Below, piece after piece: positions 42,816 to 51,036 of a DNA stretch of 64,000 bases (position 1 is its first letter; the number at the start of each line of letters is the position of its first letter). Both the position numbers and the translations under genes were made by a program. The DNA comes from Pseudomonas sp. SJZ079. GTDB taxonomy: Bacteria; Pseudomonadota; Gammaproteobacteria; Pseudomonadales; Pseudomonadaceae. Where the stretch lies: assembly GCF_007993865.1 (NCBI RefSeq), contig NZ_VIUH01000019.1, positions 1 through 64,000 on the forward strand, in the 5' to 3' direction. The notes beneath the pieces were generated by a model. It did no database searches and was not told the DNA's origin. It saw only the letters and a program-made list of their open reading frames with translations.

Positions 42816-44267
42816 TTACAGGCCGCCCATCAGGGTGTATTTGATCTCGAGGTAGTCCTCGATGCCGTACTTGGAGCCTTCGCGGCCGAGGCCGGAGGAC
42901 TTGATCCCGCCAAAAGGTGCGACCTCGGTGGAGATCAGCCCTTCGTTGATGCCGACCATGCCATATTCCAGCGCCTCGCTCATACGCCAGGCGCGGCCCA
43001 GGTCGCGGGTGTAGCAGTAGGCGGCCAGGCCGTACTCGGTGTCGTTGGCCAGTTGCACGGCCTCGGCTTCGCTGCCGAAGCGGAACACCGCGGCCAGTGG
43101 GCCGAAGGTTTCCTCGCGGGCGACCTTCATTTCCAGGGAGACGTCGGCGAGTACCGTCGGCTGGTAGAAGCCGTTACCCAGGGCATGGCGTTCGCCGCCA
43201 CACAGCAGGCGCGCGCCTTTGCCCAGGGCGTCCTGCACATGGTCTTCGACCTTGGCCACGGCGCGCTCGTTGATCAGCGGGCCCTGGGTCACGCCGGCGG
43301 CGAAGCCATCGCCCACCTTGAACTCGGCCACGCGCTCGGCGAGACGGCTGACGAAGGCGTCATAGATGCCGTCCTGCACCAGGAAGCGATTGACGCAGAC
43401 GCAGGTCTGCCCGGCATTGCGGAACTTGGCGATCAGCGCGCCCTCGACCGCGCGCTCCAGATCGGCGTCGTCGAAGACGATGAACGGCGCGTTGCCGCCG
43501 AGCTCAAGCGAGACTTTCTTCAGGGTCGCGGCGCACTGGGCCATCAGCAGTTTGCCGATGGCGGTGGAGCCGGTGAAGGACAGCTTGCGCACGTCGGCAC
43601 TGCTGGTCAGCTCGCCGCCGATGGCCACCGCGTCGCCGGTGATCACGTTGAAGATGCCCGCCGGGATGCCGGCCTGTTCCGCCAGTGCGGCCATGGCCAG
43701 GGCGGAGAACGGCGTTTCCGGCGCCGGCTTGACGATGCACGGGCAACCGGCGGCCAGGGCCGGACCAGCCTTGCGGGTGATCATCGCGGCGGGGAAGTTC
43801 CACGGTGTGATGGCGGCCACTACGCCGATTGGCTCCTTGCTCACGACGATACGCGCGTCGCCCTTGTGGCTGGGGATGGTGTCGCCGTAGATGCGCTTGG
43901 CCTCTTCGGCGAACCACTCGATAAAGCTGGCGGCGTAGAGGATCTCGCCCTTGGCTTCGGCCAGCGGCTTGCCCTGCTCCAGGGTGAGAATCTCGGCCAG
44001 GGCGTCGGCGTTTTCCAGCATCAGCGCATGCCAGCGCTTGAGGATGTTGCTGCGCTCCTTGGCGGTGCGTGCGCGCCAGGCCGGCCAGGCGGCAGTGGCG
44101 GCGGCTATGGCGCGCTGGGTTTCTGCGGTGCCCATGTTTGGCACCCGGCCGATAGTTGCGCCGTTGGCCGGGTTGAAGATCTCCTGGGTGCTGGCGTCCT
44201 GGGCGTCACACCATTGGCCGTCGATGAAGGCCTGTTGGCGGAACAGTTGTGCGGCTGCTGGGGTCAT
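42816..44267 (-). CDS. gabD: Succinate-semialdehyde dehydrogenase-like aldehyde dehydrogenase
   Basis: The 483-residue NAD(P)-dependent aldehyde dehydrogenase resembles GabD: FIDGQW, TPWNFPAAMITRKAGPALAAGC, the cofactor-binding FTGSTAIGKLLM, general base in LELGGNAPFIVFDDADLE, and the catalytic cysteine in FRNAGQTCVCVNR. The C-terminal GGIKSSGLGREGSKYGIEDYLEIKY is typical. The ATG at 44267 was chosen by similarity; an upstream extension is unsupported. In the proposed pathway it would oxidise succinate semialdehyde to succinate for the TCA cycle. It is separated from the upstream reductase gene by a hairpin at 44283. Confidence 0.88.
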   Translation of the reverse strand: MTPAAAQLFRQQAFIDGQWCDAQDASTQEIFNPANGATIGRVPNMGTAETQRAIAAATAAWPAWRARTAKERSNILKRWHALMLENADALAEILTLEQGKPLAEAKGEILYAASFIEWFAEEAKRIYGDTIPSHKGDARIVVSKEPIGVVAAITPWNFPAAMITRKAGPALAAGCPCIVKPAPETPFSALAMAALAEQAGIPAGIFNVITGDAVAIGGELTSSADVRKLSFTGSTAIGKLLMAQCAATLKKVSLELGGNAPFIVFDDADLERAVEGALIAKFRNAGQTCVCVNRFLVQDGIYDAFVSRLAERVAEFKVGDGFAAGVTQGPLINERAVAKVEDHVQDALGKGARLLCGGERHALGNGFYQPTVLADVSLEMKVAREETFGPLAAVFRFGSEAEAVQLANDTEYGLAAYCYTRDLGRAWRMSEALEYGMVGINEGLISTEVAPFGGIKSSGLGREGSKYGIEDYLEIKYTLMGGL

Positions 44268-44282
44268 GTGGGCTCCGAAAGT

Positions 44283-44326
44283 AAAAAAGGGGTCGCTACC
44301 AAGATGCAGGCAGACGACCCCCAAAA
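44283..44326 (-). terminator. Hairpin within the catabolic operon
   Basis: A GGGGTCG / CGACCCC stem lies between flavin reductase copy 2 and the GabD-like gene, followed on the minus strand by CCTTTTTTAC. It looks like an intrinsic terminator or attenuator that would lower expression of the two distal genes. Confidence 0.7.
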
Positions 44327-44346
44327 AGACTGTGTGCTGATCTCGC

Positions 44347-44832
44347 TCAGGCAATAGCGGGCAGGGCGCCCAGCTTGCCGCGGTGATAGACCATGGGCGT
44401 GACTTCGGTTTCGGGAAGAATCAGGTTCTTCACCGCGCCGACGATGATCGCGTGATCGCCGCCGTCGTATTCGCGCCACAACTCGCACTCGATGATCGCG
44501 GTGGCCTTGCTCAGCAGCGGATTGCCGCGTTCGCTGAGGTGCCAGTCGATGCCCTTGGCCTTGTCCTTGCCCTTGCCGGCGAAGGCATAGGCTTCGGCGG
44601 TCTGGTCGGCGGACAGCAGGTGGATGGCGAACTGCTTGCTGGCGCAGAGCACCGGGTAGGAGTCCGAGGCGTAGTTGGGGCAGAACAGCACCAGTGCCGG
44701 GTCAATCGACAGCGCGCTGAAGGCACTGGCGGTGATGCCGACGATGCCGCCCTCTTCGTCGAGGCAGGTGATCACCGTGACCCCCGAGGGGAACGAGCCC
44801 ATCACCTCTTTGTAAATGCCTGGTTCGATCAT
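44347..44832 (-). CDS. Flavin reductase-domain protein, copy 2
   Basis: The 161-residue paralogue of the reductase at 27281 is of equal length and has the same motifs: MGSFPSGVTVITCLDEEGGIVGITASAFSALS, FCPNYASDSYP, GGDHAIIVGAVKNL. It should supply FMNH2 to the LLM monooxygenase. Copy 2 is embedded in the main catabolic operon between two aldehyde dehydrogenases, while copy 1 has its own operator. Either could be the true partner, or they may serve different conditions. Confidence 0.9.
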   Translation of the reverse strand: MIEPGIYKEVMGSFPSGVTVITCLDEEGGIVGITASAFSALSIDPALVLFCPNYASDSYPVLCASKQFAIHLLSADQTAEAYAFAGKGKDKAKGIDWHLSERGNPLLSKATAIIECELWREYDGGDHAIIVGAVKNLILPETEVTPMVYHRGKLGALPAIA

Positions 44833-44866
44833 CTTTGCTACCTCTTGAATTCGGGCGGTTGGCCGC

Positions 44867-46348
44867 TCAACGCATGACGAAGGGGTCGGCCATCGGTTCC
44901 TGCGAGAGATTGATCCACACGGTTTTCTGTTCGGTGTAGGCCAGTACCGAGTCGATGCCGCTCTCGCGCCCGTAGCCGCTGTTCTTGAAGCCGCCGATCG
45001 GCGCCATGGCCGAGACCGCGCGGTAGGTGTTGACCCAGATGATCCCGGAGCGCACGTCGCGGGCCAGGCGGTGGGCGCGGCCGAGGTCGCGGGTCCAGAT
45101 GCCGGCGGCCAGGCCGAACTGCGAGTCGTTGGCGATGGCCAGGGCTTCGGCTTCGTCTTTGAAGCGGATCACCGAGGCGACCGGGCCGAAGACTTCTTCC
45201 TGCATGATCTTCATCGAGTTGCTGTCGCACTCGAACAGGGTTGGCTCGTAGTACCAGCCGTTGCCGTCGATCGCGGGGCGTTTGCCGCCCAGGCGCAGCT
45301 TCGCGCCTTCGGCCAAGGCGTCGGCGACCAGGCCTTCGACCACCGCCAGTTGCTGCGCGGTGGCCATGGGGCCCATCTCGCTGCTGTCGTCCTGCGGGTT
45401 GCCGATGCGGATGCGCTGGGCGCGGGCGACCAGGCGTTCGACGAATTCGTCGTAGATTTCGTCCTGCACCAGCAGGCGTGAGCCGGAGACGCAGCTCTGC
45501 CCGGAGGCGGCATAGATGCCGGCGACTGCGCCGTTGACCGCGCTATCCAGGTCGGCGTCGGCGAAGATGATGTTCGGCGACTTGCCGCCCAGCTCCAGCG
45601 ACAGCTTGGCGAAGTTCTCCGCACTGCTGCGCACCACGTGGCGGGCGGTGGCGGCACCGCCGGTGAAGGCGATCTTGCGTATCAGTGGATGACGGGTCAG
45701 GGCGGCGCCGGTGCTGGCCCCGTAACCGGTGATGACGTTGACCACGCCCGGCGGAATGCCGGCTTCCAGGGCCAGGCGCGCCAGTTCGAGAATGGTCGCC
45801 GAGGCGTGCTCGGACGGTTTGATGACCATGCAGTTGCCGGCGGCCAGGGCCGGCGCCAGTTTGATCGCGGTCAGGTACAGCGGGCTGTTCCAGGGAATGA
45901 TCGCGGCCACCACGCCCAGCGGTTCGAGCACGGTGTAGCCGAACATGTCGGTCTTATCCAGCGGCAGGGTGCCGCCTTCGAGCTTGTCGGCCAGGCCGGC
46001 GGTGTAGTGGAAGAACTCCGGTAGGTAGCTGACCTGGCCGCGGGTTTCGCGGATCAGCTTGCCGTTGTCGCGGCTTTCCAGCTGGGCCAGCTGTTCCTTG
46101 TTCTCGGCGATCAGATCACCCAGGCGGCGCAGCAGCTTGCCCCGGGCGGTGGCGGTCAGGCCGCGCCAGGCTGGGCTTTCAAAGGCTTTTTGCGCGGACT
46201 GAACGGCGCGCTCGACGTCTGCTTCGTCGGCATCGGGCAGCTCCGCCCAAGGCTCGGCGAGTGCCGGGTTGAGGCTGTGGAAAGTCTTGCCGGAAAGGGC
46301 ATCGACCCACTGGCCGTCGATGCACATCTGAAAGCGGGTGAGTGTCAT
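44867..46348 (-). CDS. Aldehyde dehydrogenase (betaine-aldehyde-type)
   Basis: The 493-residue aldehyde dehydrogenase has the cofactor motif FTGGAATARHV, the general base in LELGGKSPNIIFADADLD and the catalytic cysteine in AASGQSCVSGSRL, ending GGFKNSGYGRESG. It is distinct from the GabD-like enzyme downstream. The start at 46348 overlaps the hydrolase stop (ATGA). By position it corresponds to the trigonelline-pathway aldehyde/lactol dehydrogenase acting right after ring opening; the substrate is inferred. Confidence 0.88.
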   Translation of the reverse strand: MTLTRFQMCIDGQWVDALSGKTFHSLNPALAEPWAELPDADEADVERAVQSAQKAFESPAWRGLTATARGKLLRRLGDLIAENKEQLAQLESRDNGKLIRETRGQVSYLPEFFHYTAGLADKLEGGTLPLDKTDMFGYTVLEPLGVVAAIIPWNSPLYLTAIKLAPALAAGNCMVIKPSEHASATILELARLALEAGIPPGVVNVITGYGASTGAALTRHPLIRKIAFTGGAATARHVVRSSAENFAKLSLELGGKSPNIIFADADLDSAVNGAVAGIYAASGQSCVSGSRLLVQDEIYDEFVERLVARAQRIRIGNPQDDSSEMGPMATAQQLAVVEGLVADALAEGAKLRLGGKRPAIDGNGWYYEPTLFECDSNSMKIMQEEVFGPVASVIRFKDEAEALAIANDSQFGLAAGIWTRDLGRAHRLARDVRSGIIWVNTYRAVSAMAPIGGFKNSGYGRESGIDSVLAYTEQKTVWINLSQEPMADPFVMR

Positions 46349-47178
46349 GCAACGATCCCCTTTGCTGGGTTCTCTGAGGTCTGGGCGCGGTTGAGGAAGT
46401 CGAGCAGCACCTGGTTGACCAGGCGCGGCGACTCCACCGGCATCATATGCCGCTGCTCGGCGAGCACGGCAACCTGGGCACCGGGAATGAGCTCGGCCAG
46501 TTCTTTGGCCATTTGCGGGGTCGAGCCGGGGTCCAGCTCGCCGGTGGCGATCAGGCTCGGCACGCGGATGCTGCCCAGCCGATCCACTTGGTACATGTCC
46601 TGGGTGGCGAACAGCTCGTAGGTGGTCAGGTAGCCCTCGGGGTCGTTGCTGGCCAGGGTCTGGCGTAGCGCGGCGATCTGCGCCGGGTTGGCGGCCTGGT
46701 ATTCGCGGCTGAACCAGCGCGTCAAGGCCGCTTCGGCGTTGGCGTTGGGGCCGTACTGGGCGACCTGGCGAGTTCGCTCGATCACCGCGGCGCGTTGTTC
46801 CGGGCTGCGATTGAAGACGCTGTTGAGCACCACCAGGCCCTGGGTGTGCTGCGGGTAATGCAGGGCAAAGGCCCGCGCGATCAGGCCGCCCATCGAGAAG
46901 CCGATGATGGTGGCCTGTGGCAGCTGCAGGTGTTCGAGCAGTTCGCGCAGCTGCTCGGCATAGCCGAGCAGGTCGGTGCCGGTTGCCGGGCGTGGGCTGG
47001 CGCCGTGACCGAGCATGTCGTAGGCGATGACCCGGAAGTGCGGAGCAAGACCGACGATCTGGCCGCCCCACATCTCTTTATTCAGGCCGACGCCGTGGAT
47101 CAGTACCACGGGTTGGCCCTGGCCGGTCGCCAGGTAACTGGTGCCGGCGGGGGTGCGTTCAGCGGTGAGTAACATCAT
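46345..47178 (-). CDS. Alpha/beta-fold hydrolase
   Basis: The 277-residue hydrolase has the oxyanion-hole LIHGVGLNKEMW, nucleophile Ser95 in GFSMGG, acid Asp216 in GELDPGS and His244 in EQRHMMP, a complete triad. It is 25 bp after the DUF1185 gene, and its stop overlaps the aldehyde dehydrogenase start. In the trigonelline-like scheme it would hydrolyse an N-formyl-enamine acid, releasing succinate semialdehyde, amine and formate. The position in the operon supports this; the specificity is not visible. Confidence 0.88.
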   Translation of the reverse strand: MMLLTAERTPAGTSYLATGQGQPVVLIHGVGLNKEMWGGQIVGLAPHFRVIAYDMLGHGASPRPATGTDLLGYAEQLRELLEHLQLPQATIIGFSMGGLIARAFALHYPQHTQGLVVLNSVFNRSPEQRAAVIERTRQVAQYGPNANAEAALTRWFSREYQAANPAQIAALRQTLASNDPEGYLTTYELFATQDMYQVDRLGSIRVPSLIATGELDPGSTPQMAKELAELIPGAQVAVLAEQRHMMPVESPRLVNQVLLDFLNRAQTSENPAKGIVA

Positions 47179-47203
47179 GGCTTGCTCCTGCACTGACCGG
47201 GGT

Positions 47204-47794
47204 TTACTGCGCCTGCTCGGCGGCCAGCTCTTCCAGGTCGATGTAACGGCTGCCGATGCGCGGGTGCAGGCGGCCACCGTTAGCGGCGCCCAGGACCACG
47301 ACGATTTCGTCGGCACGCGGGGCGTCTTCGATGTGCATTTCCAGGGTGACGTAGTGCGAGCGCGCGCCTTCGTCATCCTTGTGCATCATCGGAATCTGGA
47401 TCGAGGTGCCCGGGCCGCCGCGCTTGTTGGTGAAGCTCAGGTAGCTCTTGGCGTTCACCGCCTGGCGGTAGTGGTTGCCGAAGCGCAGGTTGTGGATCAC
47501 CGCGGAGGCGTGTTCGATCTCGCCGTCGGCGCCGACTACGGCGGCCTTGCCATAGGCTTCGATCTTGTCTGCGCCGCCAATGGCGTCGGTCAGACGCTTG
47601 ACCATCAGCTCACCCAGCTCGGAGGCGTGGGGGTTGAGCTCCGAGCGGATGTCTTCGACGAAGCCACGGCCGGCCCAGGGGTTCTTCATCACTACGGCCA
47701 GCCCCACCATGGTCACCGGCTTGTCAGTCGCCTTGCCACCTTCGATAAGGGTTTCTTCGACGTAGCTGACGATCTTGCGAATTTCAAAACTCAT
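47204..47794 (-). CDS. DUF1185 ('amino acid synthesis') family protein
   Basis: The 196-residue protein matches DUF1185, labelled 'amino acid synthesis' in databases without a defined reaction: EIRKIVSYVEETLIEGG, VGLAVVMKNPWAGRGFVEDI, ELGELMVKRL, EAYGKAAVVGADGEIEHASAVIH, and GTSIQIPMMHKDDEGARSHY. It is the first gene of the main catabolic operon, with a perfect operator 57 bp upstream. Its leading position suggests an essential step or accessory role in the pathway. The start is set by an AGGAG site. Confidence 0.88.
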   Translation of the reverse strand: MSFEIRKIVSYVEETLIEGGKATDKPVTMVGLAVVMKNPWAGRGFVEDIRSELNPHASELGELMVKRLTDAIGGADKIEAYGKAAVVGADGEIEHASAVIHNLRFGNHYRQAVNAKSYLSFTNKRGGPGTSIQIPMMHKDDEGARSHYVTLEMHIEDAPRADEIVVVLGAANGGRLHPRIGSRYIDLEELAAEQAQ

Positions 47795-47850
47795 GAGGCT
47801 CTCCTGGATAGATGAGGCAGTGTGAAGCGCATCGCGCTGGCTTGGTATCA

Positions 47851-47860
47851 TGGTATACCA
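47851..47860. promoter_or_regulatory. Putative GntR-regulon operator, site 5
   Basis: TGGTATACCA followed by TAATAC, 57 bp upstream of the DUF1185 gene, at the promoter of the main minus-strand catabolic operon. On that strand the TATTATGG just downstream could overlap a -10 element. Confidence 0.75.
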
Positions 47861-47987
47861 TAATACATCTCGTGCAAGTCAAGCTTTTCGGCGGTGCCGC
47901 TGGTCGGCCTCAAGGCTTGAGGCTCTAAGCCTGCGGCGGTTGTCGAGGGTTGCCGACTAGCGGGCTTTGCTTCCGTGATTCGGTTTA

Positions 47988-47997
47988 TGGTATACCG
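47988..47997. promoter_or_regulatory. Putative GntR-regulon operator, site 6
   Basis: TGGTATACCG followed by TAATAC, about 170 bp before the BCCT transporter gene. It is 137 bp from site 5 in the same divergent region, allowing separate control of the operon and the transporter, or looping between the two sites. Confidence 0.7.
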
Positions 47998-48167
47998 TAA
48001 TACAAGCAAATGCTGCTGCCCATTCCAGGTTGCTTGACGGGCGGTTGCAGCCCTAGGTCGAAGGCGTGTGATTCGAGTCTTCTAGGTGCAGGCAGGGCGG
48101 GGTGCCCGGCATTGGCGATGAACACTACTTTGTGTGCCCACTACAAAAATAAGGAGGAGACGCGCCC

Positions 48168-49739
48168 GTGAGCGAACATCCTATGCAAGGCTCCCACCGT
48201 CTGTTCGCAGGCGTTAACCCGACGATGGCCATCTCATCCCTGGTGATGGTGGTGGGCTTCGTGCTGTTCACCGTGCTCTTCGGCGAGCTCGCCAACGGCC
48301 TGTACACCGGCATCAAGCAGTGGATCGAAAGCTCCCTGGGCTGGTACTACGTGGCGGTGGTCAGCGGCGTGTTGTTCTTCACCTTCTGGGTGGGGCTCAG
48401 TCGTTTCGGCAACCTGCGCCTGGGCCGCGATGACGAGCGCCCCGAGTTCAGCAACTTCTCCTGGTTCGCCATGCTGTTCAGTGCGGCGGTGGGCACCGGC
48501 CTGCTGTTCTGGAGCATTGCCGAGCCGGTGATGCACATGCAGGGCAACCCCTTCATGGACATGGCCGGGGTGGCGGCCAATACGCCGGAAGCGGCGCAGA
48601 TCGCTCTGCGCGTGACCATGTTCCACTGGGGCCTGCACGGCTGGTGCATCTACATCATCGTCGGCCTGATCCTGGCCTATTTCGCTTACCGTCGCGGCCT
48701 GCCGCTGACCATCCGTTCGGCGCTCTACCCGCTGATCGGTGAGCGCATCTATGGGCCGATCGGCCATGCCGTCGACCTGCTGGCGATCTTCAGTACCCTG
48801 TTCGGCACTGCGACCACCCTGGGTTTGGGTGTGGCGCAGATGAATGCCGGGCTGAATTACATGTTCGGCCTGGAGGTGTCCACCACCAACCAGTTGATCC
48901 TGATTTCAGGCACGGCGGTGGTCGCCACCCTGTCGGCGGTGTCGGGGGTGCGCAAGGGCATTCTCTGGCTCAGCGAGTGGAACATCCGCCTGAGCAGCAT
49001 CCTGTTCCTGTTCCTCCTGCTGGCCGGCCCGACCGTGTTCCTTCTCGGCCTGTATGCCACCAGCCTGGGTGACTACCTGGCCAACTTCATCCCGATGGGG
49101 CTATGGACCGACTCCAACCCCGAGCGTCAGTGGCAGGGTTGGTGGACCATCTTCTATTGGGGCTGGTGGCTGTCCTGGGGCCCGTTTGTCGGCATGTTCA
49201 TCGCGCGTATCTCCCGTGGCCGCACCGTGCGTCAGGTGGTGCTGGGCGGCATGCTCGCCGCGACCCTGGGCGCCTTCCTGTGGATCGTGATCATGGGCGG
49301 TACCGGGGTTTACCTGCAGCTGGCCGGCGCCGTCGACCTCAGTGCGGTGGCCAACAGCGATGTGACCATGGTGCTGTACAAGACCATCGAGGGCCTGAAC
49401 GTGGAGTGGGCAACCATGGCCATGGCCGGCCTGGCGACCCTGATGATTGTCAGCTGGTTTGTCACCTCGGCCGACTCGGCCACCCTGGTGATCTGTACCA
49501 TCCTGTCGATGGGCGATCAGAACCCACCGCAACGCTTCCGCATCATCTGGGGTATGGGTCTTGGCGCGTTGGCCGGCGTGTTGCTGCTGGCGGGGGGCTT
49601 GCAGGGTTTGCAGGCGGCCACCATCGCGGCGGCGCTGCCGTTCTCCGTGGTGCTGCTGGTGATCTGTTACTGCCTGGTGCGCGCCCTGCATCAGGAAGAG
49701 GGCGAGCGCCTGAGTATCGAAAGCGCTCAGCGGGCGTAA
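48168..49739 (+). CDS. BCCT-family (betaine/choline/carnitine-type) transporter
   Basis: The 523-residue symporter has about twelve helices. BCCT hallmarks include the AVGTGLLFWSIAEPVMHM segment (substrate and sodium site region), the aromatic box IFYWGWWLSWGPFVGMFIARISRGRTVRQ, and SWFVTSADSATLV. Members import quaternary ammonium compounds such as betaine, choline or carnitine, and a BCCT protein is found in the trigonelline locus of Acinetobacter. GTG start after AAGGAGGAG. An operator lies upstream. This is the strongest hint that the regulon's substrate is a quaternary (N-methylated) nitrogen compound. Confidence 0.9.
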   Translation: MSEHPMQGSHRLFAGVNPTMAISSLVMVVGFVLFTVLFGELANGLYTGIKQWIESSLGWYYVAVVSGVLFFTFWVGLSRFGNLRLGRDDERPEFSNFSWFAMLFSAAVGTGLLFWSIAEPVMHMQGNPFMDMAGVAANTPEAAQIALRVTMFHWGLHGWCIYIIVGLILAYFAYRRGLPLTIRSALYPLIGERIYGPIGHAVDLLAIFSTLFGTATTLGLGVAQMNAGLNYMFGLEVSTTNQLILISGTAVVATLSAVSGVRKGILWLSEWNIRLSSILFLFLLLAGPTVFLLGLYATSLGDYLANFIPMGLWTDSNPERQWQGWWTIFYWGWWLSWGPFVGMFIARISRGRTVRQVVLGGMLAATLGAFLWIVIMGGTGVYLQLAGAVDLSAVANSDVTMVLYKTIEGLNVEWATMAMAGLATLMIVSWFVTSADSATLVICTILSMGDQNPPQRFRIIWGMGLGALAGVLLLAGGLQGLQAATIAAALPFSVVLLVICYCLVRALHQEEGERLSIESAQRA

Positions 49740-49788
49740 GCCCAAGGTGGTCGCGGCGGCTCATCAGCGCTGCGGCTTCACCGCTTTA

Positions 49789-49817
49789 GCAACCGCCGCC
49801 CATTGGGCGGCGGTTGC
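49789..49817. terminator. Intrinsic terminator after the BCCT gene
   Basis: A GC-rich stem (GCAACCGCCGCC / GGCGGCGGTTGC) with a very short loop is followed by GTTTC. It lies about 50 bp after the transporter stop and 30 bp before the convergent ada stop, so it may act in both directions. Confidence 0.75.
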
Positions 49818-49846
49818 GTTTCTGGCTTGCGGATTTCGTCAGGTGT

Positions 49847-50890
49847 CTAAGACGGGGCTACGCCGGGTTCCTGCTCACGGAGCAGCAGTGCGGCCTTGCG
49901 CTCCACGCCCCAGCGATAGCCACCCAGGGCACCGTTGGCGGCGACCACCCGGTGGCAGGGAATCAGCAGGCCCAGCGGGTTGCTGGCGCAGGCGCGGGCC
50001 ACCGCCCGCGGGTGACTGCCGATGCTGGCGGCCAGCTCGCCGTAGCGCCGGGTCTGGCCCGCCGGGATCTGCCGCAAGGCGCGCCATACCTGCTGCTGGA
50101 AGGCCGTACCGCGCAGGTCCAGCGGCAGTTGTGCGGCACGCTGCGGCTCCTCGATCTGGGCGATCACCTGCTGCAGCCAGTCGCCCAGCTCGGCATCGTC
50201 GCGTTGCAACTGGGCGGCGGCGAAACGCTGCTGCAGTTCGTCTTCGAGCTGCTCGGCAGCGTCGCCGAACAGCAGGGCGCAGACGCCTTTGGCGCTGCTG
50301 GCCAGCAGCAGTTGGCCCAGCGGGCAGGCGGCGATGGCGTAGTGCAGCACTTCACCGGCCGCTTGCTGGCGGCGCTGCGTAGGCGTCAGCGCATCACCAT
50401 GCTCATACAGCGCGCGGGTGCCGGAATAGCCGGCGGCCAGCGCGGCATCCAGCACCGAGTCGGCCTGGGGCAGGCGTGCTTCCAGCTGCGCGCGGCGCTG
50501 GGCGCTGGCCCAGCCTTTCGGCGTCAATCCGGTGCGGGCCTTGAAGGCGCGCACCAGGTGCGAGGGCGACAGGCCGATGCGCGCGGCGAGTTGTTCCAGG
50601 GTCGGTGTCGGTTGCTGCTCGGTGAGCAGGCGGCAGGCGGCAGCCACCAGTTGGTCGAGCTGCTCGGCCGGGCTGGCGCCCTGCGGTGAGCAGCGCTTGC
50701 AGGCGCGAAAGCCGGCGCTTTCGGCGCTGGCCGGGTCAAGATGAAAGCTGACGTTGTGGCGCAGCGGCCGGCGTGCCGGACAGCTGGGCCGGCAATAGAT
50801 GCCGGTGGAGCGGACGGCGAAGACGAACTGGCCATCGCGCGCGGCATCGCGGTTGCAGACGGCTTGCCAGCAGAGGTCGGGATCGAGCAT
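49847..50890 (-). CDS. ada: Bifunctional Ada regulator / O6-methylguanine-DNA methyltransferase
   Basis: The 347-residue protein is full-length Ada: an N-terminal zinc domain with Cys33, Cys37, Cys64 and Cys67 (CRPSCPARRP, FRACKRCSP), of which one accepts methyl from phosphotriesters; a central AraC-type helix-turn-helix (RIGLSPSHLVRAFKARTGLTPKGW); and a C-terminal methyltransferase with the acceptor-cysteine motif IPCHRVV. It repairs alkylated DNA and induces the adaptive response. The start at 50890 gives the family N-terminus. It is the only gene of its unit seen here. Confidence 0.92.
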   Translation of the reverse strand: MLDPDLCWQAVCNRDAARDGQFVFAVRSTGIYCRPSCPARRPLRHNVSFHLDPASAESAGFRACKRCSPQGASPAEQLDQLVAAACRLLTEQQPTPTLEQLAARIGLSPSHLVRAFKARTGLTPKGWASAQRRAQLEARLPQADSVLDAALAAGYSGTRALYEHGDALTPTQRRQQAAGEVLHYAIAACPLGQLLLASSAKGVCALLFGDAAEQLEDELQQRFAAAQLQRDDAELGDWLQQVIAQIEEPQRAAQLPLDLRGTAFQQQVWRALRQIPAGQTRRYGELAASIGSHPRAVARACASNPLGLLIPCHRVVAANGALGGYRWGVERKAALLLREQEPGVAPS

Positions 50891-51036
50891 GGCGCGGCTC
50901 CGGTGGGCGATAGGTCGATTGTCGGCGCTTGCGCCGGCGCCGCCAATCCGAATCGCACTTTCAAACTGACCGGCCCTACACCGCAAGGTTCGGCGGGCGC
51001 CGAATACCTTGCGAGTACAGCGGTTGCCAGGGTGGG

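Noticed and set aside
47204..49739. Assigning the BCCT transporter only to osmoprotection
   Set aside because: It carries the catabolic operator and is divergent from the catabolic operon, while a separate osmoprotectant transporter exists at 5041-8917; osmotic use is still possible.
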